NCBI GenBank assembly: GCA_009704345.1
Contig: WLEH01000032.1
Location: 1 to 8,346 of the forward strand
Length of the DNA: 8,346 nt
From: Actinomycetota bacterium
GTDB taxonomy: Bacteria > Actinomycetota > Actinomycetes > S36-B12 > UBA5976
Reading direction: 5' to 3'
The notes under the pieces are model-generated. The model saw only the letters and a list, made by a program, of their open reading frames with translations, did not search any database and had not been told where the DNA came from. The position numbers and the translations under genes are program-made. Positions 1 through 5,967 of the stretch are shown one piece after another. Within the stretch, counting starts at the first letter, position 1; each line of letters starts with the position of its first letter.

Positions 1-1
1 A

Positions 2-364
2 GGGCTTGGCGTATTAGCGGCGTTGGATGCGGTTAGCAATGTGGTGCAACCTAAATTAGCAGCGGAGTTAACTGCAGCAGCTAATCGTATTCAGTGGGGG
101 GCTGATGTTGAAGCGGCATTTAATAGTGAGTTTCAAGTGATCGGGGCGGCATTGGCACGAGCCATGGATCATGGTGTTGGGGCGGGTAAAGCATTAGCTG
201 AGATAGCCCAGCGAACTCGGCAGCAACGTAAAGCTGAATTGTTACGTCAGACTAAAAAGTTATCAGTGACGCTTGCGCTGCCAGTTGCGTTGCTGATGCT
301 GCCAGGATTTATTTTGGTTGGGGTAGTCCCGATGATTGTGCCAGCGTTAAGTTCACTTTGGTAA
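2..364 (+). CDS. TadC-like type II secretion F-domain protein, 3' part only
   Basis: This is the C-terminal 120 residues of an inner-membrane platform protein of a Tad/Flp pilus, the T2SSF family. The frame is open to the window edge, so the true start lies upstream; the TTG at 23 is only an internal codon. What is visible is an amphipathic alpha-helical cytoplasmic stretch (about LDAVSNVV to AEIAQRTRQQRKAELL), a basic segment rich in R and K, and a final hydrophobic segment, LALPVALLMLPGFILVGVVPMIVPAL, that would span the membrane. The LP-FxLxGVVP pattern near the end is typical of actinobacterial TadC (Rv3657c type). TadB and TadC form the platform on which the TadA ATPase drives pilin assembly. 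The next gene is a pilin, as expected for this cluster. The family call is from residue pattern and context, so TadB is possible but less likely at this position. Confidence 0.85.
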   Translation, partial: GLGVLAALDAVSNVVQPKLAAELTAAANRIQWGADVEAAFNSEFQVIGAALARAMDHGVGAGKALAEIAQRTRQQRKAELLRQTKKLSVTLALPVALLMLPGFILVGVVPMIVPALSSLW

Positions 365-431
365 TCCCCAACCATATCTCATAAACAATTTAGCTAGTTT
401 TTCTATATCGCCAAAAAAATCCTTGAGAATG

Positions 432-456
432 CAGTAGTTGCAGATCGCAACAACTG
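432..456 (+). repeat. Inverted repeat just upstream of the pilin gene
   Basis: The arms CAGTAGTTGC (432-441) and GCAACAACTG (447-456) pair at 9 of 10 positions around the 5-base loop AGATC, with one A-A mismatch. The hairpin ends only a few bases before the purine-rich GAAGTGGGG stretch that precedes the pilin ATG at 470. It has no T run, so it is more likely a 5' leader or mRNA-stabilising structure than a terminator. The rest of the 365-469 gap is AT-rich with no convincing promoter; TATATC at 404-409 is a weak -10 candidate without a good -35. Confidence 0.55.
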
Positions 457-469
457 AAGTGGGGATGTT

Positions 470-673
470 ATGAAAAAACTAATCCAATTGTCTAAGTTTG
501 TAAGGGCTCATGCTGGTAATGATCTAGGAATGATCAGTGCGGAATATGCCATGGGCACACTTGCCGCATGTGGGTTTGCTGGGGGTTTATTTAAAGTGTT
601 AACGGGCGCTGCTACACAAGATGTGTTGTGGACATTAGTTAAAAAAGCTTTGTCCGTTTTTGTGCCATGGTAA
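470..673 (+). CDS. DUF4244-type Flp-like pilin precursor
   Basis: This 67-residue protein is the likely major pilin subunit of the Tad pilus. It has a short positively charged leader (residues 1-20, with K2, K3, K9, R12) ending in Gly20, followed by MISAEY. This fits the Flp prepilin pattern G-xxxx-E-Y, with Glu at +5 and Tyr at +6 of the mature chain. A TadV/PilD-type prepilin peptidase would cut after Gly20 and leave a mature peptide of 47 residues. The following AMGTLAACGFAGGLFKVL stretch is the hydrophobic assembly helix and closely matches the DUF4244 family (Rv3656c type). The start is supported by GAAGTGGGG a few bases upstream. The stop lies inside the next gene, with a 7-base overlap, which suggests coupled translation. 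Export and assembly into pili are inferred from the family; no peptidase gene is present in the window. Confidence 0.88.
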   Translation: MKKLIQLSKFVRAHAGNDLGMISAEYAMGTLAACGFAGGLFKVLTGAATQDVLWTLVKKALSVFVPW

Positions 674-1005
674 AACCAACTTGGTTAGAGCGGATGTGCT
701 TTCACATCCGCTCTAACCGCGGCATGGTTTCAGTTGAATTGGCCATTGGGCTTGCCACTCTTACTTTTGTTTTTATTGCCGCGCTATCAGCACTTAGCGT
801 GCTACTAACGCAATTGAATTTAATTGATGTTGCACACAATGCTGCTCGAATGGCAGCGCGTGGCCAAGCAATCCAAGCGCCACCTAATATTGAATTAAGC
901 GAGCGCTATTCCGCTGGATCAATATACGTGCAGGCTAATCGTGAAGTTAATTTTTGGCTTAAGCCCATTTCATTAACTGCTGTTGCAAAAGTTGCCGTGG
1001 AATGA
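667..1005 (+). CDS. TadE-like pseudopilin
   Basis: This 112-residue protein belongs to the TadE-like family, minor pseudopilins of the Tad pilus. The leader (residues 1-19) ends in NRG and is followed by MVSVELAIG, so prepilin peptidase cleavage after Gly19 would put Glu24 at +5. A single membrane helix runs over about residues 25-48 (IGLATLTFVFIAALSALSVLL). Next comes the TadE-typical amphipathic stretch VAHNAARMAARGQ and a small periplasmic or extracellular C-terminal part. It corresponds by position and motifs to mycobacterial Rv3655c. The start overlaps the pilin stop by 7 bases and the end overlaps the next start as ATGA, so the three genes are likely co-translated. Oddly, codons 6-17 or so form a perfect 16-bp DNA palindrome, listed separately. 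That part of the protein is removed with the leader, so its sequence is under weak constraint. Confidence 0.87.
   Translation: MVKPTWLERMCFHIRSNRGMVSVELAIGLATLTFVFIAALSALSVLLTQLNLIDVAHNAARMAARGQAIQAPPNIELSERYSAGSIYVQANREVNFWLKPISLTAVAKVAVE
683..718 (+). repeat. Perfect 16-bp hairpin within the tadE leader codons
   Basis: The arms GGTTAGAGCGGATGTG (683-698) and CACATCCGCTCTAACC (703-718) are exact reverse complements around the 4-base loop CTTT. The hairpin begins 16 bases after the tadE ATG and 10 bases after the pilin stop codon. A second, weaker inverted repeat, AACCAA (674-679) with TTGGTT (681-686), shares bases 683-686 with it, so the two folds compete. No T run follows, so a simple intrinsic terminator is not indicated. 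It could limit expression of the minor pseudopilins relative to the pilin, or protect the 3' end of the pilin message. Confidence 0.85.
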
Positions 1006-1340
1006 AGTTCTTAACAGATCGCGGTTCAGCAACGGTTGCAATTGCTGGATTAATTGTGGTTGTAATGTCAGCTTTCAGTTTAGGAGTTGCGGCAATAGGA
1101 ATTTTGATCACAAAACATAAATTGGAATCTGCCACTGACTTAGCCGCGCTATCTGCTGCCCATGACTTACCGTTGGTATTCGCCGCTTGCCAACAGGCAG
1201 CATCAGAGTTAGCAGTTTCTGGATTTCAGTTAGGCGATTGCCAAGGCGGGGATGCTTGGGTTCGGGTGCAGGGGCGAGCAGAAATCTCGCTGCTGGCCTA
1301 TCCAATTGAGCTTCAGGCCGAGGCGACTGCGGGCTGGTAA
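1002..1340 (+). CDS. Rv3654c-like TadE-family protein
   Basis: This 112-residue protein has one N-terminal membrane helix (about residues 11-36, VAIAGLIVVVMSAFSLGVAAIGILI). It is followed by the hallmark KHKLESATDLAALSAAH and a small C-terminal domain with three cysteines (AACQQAA, GDCQGG) ending in AEATAGW. This layout fits the actinobacterial TadE-like family found next to Tad genes and represented by Rv3654c. The N-terminus reads DRGSATVAIAG. Gly8 resembles a prepilin cleavage site, but residue +5 is Ala, not Glu, so processing by the pilin peptidase is uncertain. It begins within the tadE stop codon as ATGA, so it is the last gene of the pilus operon. Its role in pilus assembly or secretion is inferred from family and position only. 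Confidence 0.83.
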   Translation: MKFLTDRGSATVAIAGLIVVVMSAFSLGVAAIGILITKHKLESATDLAALSAAHDLPLVFAACQQAASELAVSGFQLGDCQGGDAWVRVQGRAEISLLAYPIELQAEATAGW

Positions 1341-1363
1341 GGGATGGTTGCTAACTTGCGCCA

Positions 1364-1426
1364 CGCCGGGGGTTGTGAGGGGCGTTTGACAGTAGGGAGC
1401 CCCTAACCGCCACAATCCGGCGGTTT
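1364..1426 (+). terminator. Terminator-like hairpin and competing fold ahead of topA
   Basis: The terminator-like element is AACCGCC (1405-1411), a 7-base loop, and GGCGGTT (1419-1425), followed by a T-poor TTCCTATT tail. A larger alternative fold can form from CGCCGG (1364-1369) with CCGGCG (1417-1422), TTGTG (1373-1377) with CACAA (1411-1415), and AGGGGC (1378-1383) with GCCCCT (1399-1404). That fold would leave AACCGC as a bulge and take bases from both arms of the smaller hairpin, so the two are mutually exclusive. The simple reading is a weak terminator for the pilus operon. An attenuator in a topA leader is the other possibility. Confidence 0.55.
1386..1416 (+). promoter_or_regulatory. 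Possible topA operon promoter
   Basis: TTGACA at 1386-1391 is a perfect -35 hexamer. The best -10 partner is CACAAT at 1411-1416, with four matches to TATAAT, but the 19-base spacer is long. It would start transcription near 1423 and give a leader of about 24 bases carrying the ribosome binding site. It overlaps the inverted repeats described for this gap. This is a weak call. Confidence 0.3.
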
Positions 1427-1435
1427 CCTATTAAT

Positions 1436-1441
1436 AAGGAG
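1436..1441 (+). promoter_or_regulatory. Ribosome binding site that fixes the TTG start of topA
   Basis: AAGGAG lies 5 bases before the TTG at 1447. This strong Shine-Dalgarno match decides the start: no ATG or GTG in frame lies at a better distance, and the encoded KLVIVESPAKAKTI begins only 8 residues later, where the Toprim domain of TopA should begin. Confidence 0.8.
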
Positions 1442-1446
1442 CGGGA

Positions 1447-4122
1447 TTGAGCAAGGCAGGCAGCGGCAACAAGCTGGTGATTGTGGAATCGCCAGCCAAG
1501 GCCAAGACCATTGAAGGCTATCTCGGTGAGGGCTTCACCGTGGCAGCCTCGGTCGGCCATATTCGCGATCTGCGCGGTAGCGGGCTTGCAGTTGATGTTG
1601 ATAATGACTTTGCGCCAACTTATGAAGTTGATGACAGCAAAAAACCCAAAATTGCCGAACTAAAGAAACTGCTAAAGAACGCTGACGAGCTGTTGCTCGC
1701 AACAGACGAGGATCGTGAAGGTGAAGCGATTGCTTGGCATTTAGTAGAAGCGCTGGAACCCAAAATTCCTTATCGCCGAATGGTGTTTAATGAAATTACC
1801 AAAGACGCAATTCGTGGTGCATTAGATACTACGCGCGACTTAGACCGCAAGTTAATTGATGCTCAAGAATCCAGACGAATCATTGATCGACTTTATGGTT
1901 ATGAAGTATCGCCAGTGTTATGGCGCAAAGTGCAACCTGGTTCCAGCGCAGGTCGGGTGCAATCTGTTGCCACTCGATTAGTTGTCGAGAAGGAACGCGA
2001 GCGTATTGCGTTTAAGTCTGCGGTGTATTGGGATATCTCGGCAATTATGATGCCAGGGAATTTCAAAGCAAAACTACTAGAAGTTGATAAAGTTCGAATT
2101 GCCAGCGGAAATGATTTTGATGAAACTGGAAAATTGAATCGAACTGATCGAGTTGTGTTAGATGAAACGCAAACTAATCAATTAGTTAATGATTTAGCTG
2201 GGGCCACTTTTACGGTTGCTAGCGTTACCGAAGAGCCTCGTACTTTCAAGCCGCCCGCACCTTTCATGACTTCAACATTGCAACGAACAGCAAGCAGCAA
2301 GATGGGTTGGGGTTCACGCCGCACTATGCAAATTGCGCAGGGTCTTTATGAGCGTGGCTACATCACTTATATGCGAACTGACTCGACCAGCCTTTCCGAG
2401 CAAGCAACAACGGCTGCTCAAACTCAAGCTCGTGAGATTTTTGGTGCAGAGAACGTTGCTGACGCACCGCGCAAATACGCGAATAAAGTTAAAAATGCAC
2501 AAGAAGCACACGAAGCAATCCGACCAGCAGGAGCGGTGTTTAGAACGCCAGCTGAATTACAAGGTGAAATTCGTGGAGATGAATTTGCGCTTTATGAATT
2601 AATTTGGCGCCGCACCTTGGCATCACAAATGGCAGATGCGCTTGGGTTTAATACTCAAGTTAGATTAGAAACTACTGCAGCATCAGCCCAACTTGTGTTT
2701 TCTGCCTCTGGCACGGTAATCACTCGGCCTGGCTTTAAAGCTGCGTTAGATGAAGTTAAAGAAGATTTAACTGATGAAGAAGATACTGCAGTGCTGCCAC
2801 CACTTGCAGTTGGTAACAAGTTAACTGCAGCTGAATTAACCGCAGATGGCCATAGCACTAAGCCGCCAGCTAGATATAGTGAAGCATCACTGGTTAAAGA
2901 ATTAGAAGAGCGCGGTATTGGCCGACCTTCTACTTATGCCTCAATTATTGAAACCATTGTGGCGCGCGAATATGTTCGTCGGGTTGGCAAAGCATTGGTG
3001 CCAACTTGGCTGGGCTTTGCCGTAACAAGATTGCTCGAGGGGCATTTTGGTCGATTGGTTGACTATGACTTCACCGCCGCAATGGAAGAAGAGTTAGATC
3101 AAATTGCCAATGGTGAATTAGATCGACTATTTGTGCTTCGCAGTTTTTATTTTGGTGATAACAATCTGCAATTCCCAGGCTTGCATCCACTGTTGGCAAG
3201 TGCTGGCGAAATTGATGCGCGAGCCAATTCCACAATTGCAATTGAAGGAACTGATATCACCGTTCGAGTTGGTAGATATGGTCCTTATGTGGAACGCGGT
3301 GAAGAACGCGGCTCAATTCCACCGGACATGGCACCAGATGAGTTAACTGCTGAAGTTGCCGAGCGATTATTGCAACAAAAATCTGATGAGCGTGAACTTG
3401 GGATTAATCCAGCAACTAGTCGAATGATTGTTGCTAAAGCAGGTCGATTTGGGCCATATGTAACTGAAGTGATGCCAGAAGATTCAGATGAGAAAGCACC
3501 AACTGCTTCGCTGTTCAAATCAATGGATCTAGGAACGCTTTCAGTTGAGCAGGCAATTGAGTTACTTTCGCTACCGCGCACGGTTGGAATTGATCCGGAA
3601 CTTAATCTGCCCATTGAAGCGCGCAATGGCAAGTTTGGGCCATATTTAACTCGCGGTAAAGATTCTCGATCGCTTGCTAGTGAAGAAGAAATCTTCACCA
3701 TCAACTTAGAGCAGGCGTTAGCAATTTATGCTCAACCCAAAACCAGACGCGGCGCGCAACCAAAAGCACCACTAAAGGAACTTGGAATTGATCCAAACTC
3801 CGAAGCCCTAATAACTCTGCGTGAAGGCCGCTTTGGTCTTTATGTAACTGACGGCGAAACTAATGCCTCACTTCGCAGTGGTGATTCGGTGGAATCTATT
3901 GATCATGAACGCGCAGTTGAGTTGCTTTCTATTCGCCGCGCTGCCGGTCCGGCAAAGAAGCGCACTAAGAAGGCCACTAAAAAAGCAGTAAAGAAGACGG
4001 CGAAGCCCGCGAAGAAAGCTGTAAAGAAGGCAACTAAGAAGCCAACTAAAAAAGCCAAATCAGTAGCTGATGCGCAGACGGTGGATTTAACTGAACTTGA
4101 AGCGCCGGCCCCACAAGTCTGA
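1447..4122 (+). CDS. topA: DNA topoisomerase I (type IA)
   Basis: TopA relaxes negative supercoils by cutting one strand through a 5'-phosphotyrosine link. The 891-residue protein starts at TTG. The Toprim domain (about 9-125) shows Glu14 in VIVESPAKAKTI and the metal-binding D87-E-D89-R-E91 in LLLATDEDREGEAIAW. The central domains carry SAGRVQSVATRLVVERE-like and TSTLQRTAS motifs, and the catalytic Tyr308 lies in GYITYMRTDST. EAHEAIRPA and GRPSTYASII follow. The C-terminus has no four-cysteine zinc fingers. Instead there are four Toprim_C-type repeats marked by GRYGPYV (609), GRFGPYV (666), GKFGPYL (728) and GRFGLYV (794), then a lysine-rich tail (837-871) and a short acidic end. This is the usual actinobacterial form, a little shorter than mycobacterial and Streptomyces enzymes. 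It heads the topA-tmk-holB operon; tmk starts 22 bases downstream. All catalytic motifs are intact. Confidence 0.97.
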   Translation: MSKAGSGNKLVIVESPAKAKTIEGYLGEGFTVAASVGHIRDLRGSGLAVDVDNDFAPTYEVDDSKKPKIAELKKLLKNADELLLATDEDREGEAIAWHLVEALEPKIPYRRMVFNEITKDAIRGALDTTRDLDRKLIDAQESRRIIDRLYGYEVSPVLWRKVQPGSSAGRVQSVATRLVVEKERERIAFKSAVYWDISAIMMPGNFKAKLLEVDKVRIASGNDFDETGKLNRTDRVVLDETQTNQLVNDLAGATFTVASVTEEPRTFKPPAPFMTSTLQRTASSKMGWGSRRTMQIAQGLYERGYITYMRTDSTSLSEQATTAAQTQAREIFGAENVADAPRKYANKVKNAQEAHEAIRPAGAVFRTPAELQGEIRGDEFALYELIWRRTLASQMADALGFNTQVRLETTAASAQLVFSASGTVITRPGFKAALDEVKEDLTDEEDTAVLPPLAVGNKLTAAELTADGHSTKPPARYSEASLVKELEERGIGRPSTYASIIETIVAREYVRRVGKALVPTWLGFAVTRLLEGHFGRLVDYDFTAAMEEELDQIANGELDRLFVLRSFYFGDNNLQFPGLHPLLASAGEIDARANSTIAIEGTDITVRVGRYGPYVERGEERGSIPPDMAPDELTAEVAERLLQQKSDERELGINPATSRMIVAKAGRFGPYVTEVMPEDSDEKAPTASLFKSMDLGTLSVEQAIELLSLPRTVGIDPELNLPIEARNGKFGPYLTRGKDSRSLASEEEIFTINLEQALAIYAQPKTRRGAQPKAPLKELGIDPNSEALITLREGRFGLYVTDGETNASLRSGDSVESIDHERAVELLSIRRAAGPAKKRTKKATKKAVKKTAKPAKKAVKKATKKPTKKAKSVADAQTVDLTELEAPAPQV
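3955..4059 (+). repeat. Degenerate repeats encoding the TopA lysine-rich tail
   Basis: This stretch encodes irregular KKxxKK and KKATKKxxKK units (residues 837-871 of TopA). At DNA level it repeats ACTAAGAAG/ACTAAAAAA and GTAAAGAAG blocks in imperfect copies. Such tails are typical of actinobacterial TopA, where they bind DNA non-specifically and support processivity. The imperfect copies make this a site where the tail length may vary between strains. Confidence 0.7.
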
Positions 4123-4144
4123 ATAAACCCGTAGAGTTGGACTT

Positions 4145-4795
4145 ATGAACACCTTGCCCGTGCTGCCTAGTAGAACGGCTCGCCCTGGCTATTTCATCAC
4201 TTTTGAAGGTGGCGAGGGTGTTGGCAAAAGTACTCAGATTCAACTGTTAAAAGAAAAATTAATCGAACTGGGAAAGCACGTTGTAACTACGCGTGAACCA
4301 GGTGGCACGCCAGCAGCAGAAGCAATTAGAGCAGTTTTGCTGGGTAATCAATATCAAGATTTGAGTGATCGAGCCGAAGCAATGCTGTTCGCGGCTGCTC
4401 GAGCTGATGTGGTGGCAAACGTGGTAGATCCAGCACTGGCTGCGGGCAGTGTGGTGCTCGCAGATCGATATTTTGATTCTTCGGTTGCCTACCAAGGCTA
4501 TGCTCGAAATCTTGGTGCAGCTGAAGTTAAAGCGCTCTCACTTTGGGCAACTCGTGGATTAATTCCAGATCTGACGGTGTTTTTGGATTTAGACCCAACA
4601 GTTGGTATGGCTCGAGTTGACCAACCAGATCGGTTGGAATCGTTGGCGATGGAATTTCATATTAAAGTGCGAAACGCATTTTTGGATATTGCCAATAACG
4701 AACCAGAGCGATTTGTAGTTGTTGACGCATCACAATCTCCAGCAGCAATCAGTGAGCAGATTTATGCTGCGATTAAATCAAGATTATCGTTATGA
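4145..4795 (+). CDS. tmk: Thymidylate kinase
   Basis: dTMP kinase phosphorylates dTMP to dTDP with ATP, the step that commits thymidylate to DNA synthesis. The 216-residue chain shows the P-loop GGEGVGKST (22-30), the dTMP-binding REPGGT (50-55), the DRYFDSSVAYQGYAR signature with D107-R108-Y109, and a LID region with the family's DRLE (about QPDRLESLAMEFH). The length is normal for a stand-alone bacterial enzyme, unlike the large fused Tmk of Streptomyces. The P-loop has no extra Arg and basic residues sit in the LID, as in the E. coli-type class. About 16 residues precede FITFEGG. The ATG at 4145 has only a weak purine-rich ribosome site, but no other ATG fits better. Its stop overlaps the holB start as ATGA, so translation is coupled. 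Confidence 0.96.
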   Translation: MNTLPVLPSRTARPGYFITFEGGEGVGKSTQIQLLKEKLIELGKHVVTTREPGGTPAAEAIRAVLLGNQYQDLSDRAEAMLFAAARADVVANVVDPALAAGSVVLADRYFDSSVAYQGYARNLGAAEVKALSLWATRGLIPDLTVFLDLDPTVGMARVDQPDRLESLAMEFHIKVRNAFLDIANNEPERFVVVDASQSPAAISEQIYAAIKSRLSL

Positions 4796-5967
4796 GTGTT
4801 TGGCAAGAAGTAGTTGATCAAGAGGAAGTGGTTAATCAACTCAAAGTTGCCGTAACTGATGTTGCCAAAGCAAAAACTAAGACTGCATCAGCTGCCTTCA
4901 CCCAGACTTGGTTAATTACCGGCCCGCCTGGTTCGGGCAGATCAACTGCAGCACGCGCCTTTGCCGCAGCAATTCAATGCGATCAAGGTGGTTGTGGCGA
5001 ATGTCGTAGCTGTAAACAAATATTAAACAACTCACATCAAGATGTGACTGTTGTTGCACCAACTGGTTTAACTATTGGCGTTGAAGACGCAAGAGATTTA
5101 ATTCAAAAAGCTTATCTGGAGCCGTCAGTGGGAAACTGGCAAGTGTTCATAGTCGAAGATGCTGATCGACTAACTCCGCCAGCCGCAAATGCGCTGTTGA
5201 AGATTCTAGAAGAGCCACCAACCAGAACATTTTTCTTACTTTGTGCTCCTGCAGCAGAAGATGTGCTGCCAACAATTAAAAGTCGTTGTCGCCATCTTGG
5301 ATTACGGTTACCAAGAACAAATCAAGTAGCTCAATTACTAATTGACAGAAACGATATTGAACCCGAATTAGCAAATTTTGTAGCAAAAGCAGCACTAGGA
5401 CATGTTGGCGTAGCCAAGGCGTTAGCAACAAACCCGCAAGCTCGTGCGCGGCGGGAGCAGACGCTGCAGATACCATTGAATCTAGATAGTTTGCCAGCCT
5501 GCTTTGTTCAAGCACAACAACTTTATGACAACATTTTGGCTCTAGTAGAGGAAACTCAAGATGAGCGGGACGAAGTCGAGCAATCTGAATTATTAAATGC
5601 ATTTGGAGCTGGCACTGAGGGGGTTAAAAAATCGCGAGTTGAGTTTCTGGCCCGAGGCGCTATGAAAGATTTAAAAGACGATCAAAAATCAAAACGAACT
5701 CGAGCCATTCGAGATCAATTGGATAGATCACTGCAAGACTTATTGAGCTTGTATCGGGATGTGCTGTTTGTTCAACTAGGTGTTGAAGTAGCGCTAATAA
5801 ATGAAGAGCTGAGATCATCAATTGAGCGCTTAGCGAAGCGGGCTACGCCAACTGCAACCAGAAAGGCGCTTGATGCCATTCAAGAATCTCGCGCGGCTAT
5901 TTCTGCCTCAGCAAATCCGCTTTTGGTGTTGGAGAGTTTATTGATTAATTTGGCACGGACATCATGA
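4792..5967 (+). CDS. holB: DNA polymerase III delta-prime subunit
   Basis: Delta-prime is part of the clamp loader that places the beta clamp on primed DNA. The 391-residue protein begins with a RuvB/DnaX-like AAA+ fold. The P-loop position reads GPPGSGRST (44-52), with Arg50 where ATPases have Lys. A zinc-binding cluster C63-x4-C68-x2-C71-x2-C74 follows. The Walker B-like stretch VFIVEDADRL has E122 and D123, then come NALLKILEEPP and the SRC motif (164-166) of clamp-loader subunits. The cysteine cluster and SRC also occur in DnaX (tau/gamma). The shorter length, the altered P-loop and the place after tmk favour delta-prime. The C-terminal half (about 230-391) is helical and charged, as in the collar domain. 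It overlaps tmk and the downstream hydrolase by 4 bases each. Confidence 0.93.
   Translation: MSVWQEVVDQEEVVNQLKVAVTDVAKAKTKTASAAFTQTWLITGPPGSGRSTAARAFAAAIQCDQGGCGECRSCKQILNNSHQDVTVVAPTGLTIGVEDARDLIQKAYLEPSVGNWQVFIVEDADRLTPPAANALLKILEEPPTRTFFLLCAPAAEDVLPTIKSRCRHLGLRLPRTNQVAQLLIDRNDIEPELANFVAKAALGHVGVAKALATNPQARARREQTLQIPLNLDSLPACFVQAQQLYDNILALVEETQDERDEVEQSELLNAFGAGTEGVKKSRVEFLARGAMKDLKDDQKSKRTRAIRDQLDRSLQDLLSLYRDVLFVQLGVEVALINEELRSSIERLAKRATPTATRKALDAIQESRAAISASANPLLVLESLLINLARTS

Noticed and set aside
2333..2602. Plus-strand out-of-frame open frame within topA
   Set aside because: It is a shifted-frame shadow over the catalytic tyrosine region, with low-complexity basic composition and no domain.
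3285..3704. Minus-strand open frame of 139 codons inside topA
   Set aside because: It lies wholly within conserved TopA repeats, is rich in Ser and Arg from antisense codons, and has no visible domain or ribosome site.
1447..4122. Possible loss of TopA function because no zinc-finger cysteines are present
   Set aside because: Actinobacterial TopA normally lacks these and uses Toprim_C-type repeats and a lysine tail; all catalytic motifs are intact.
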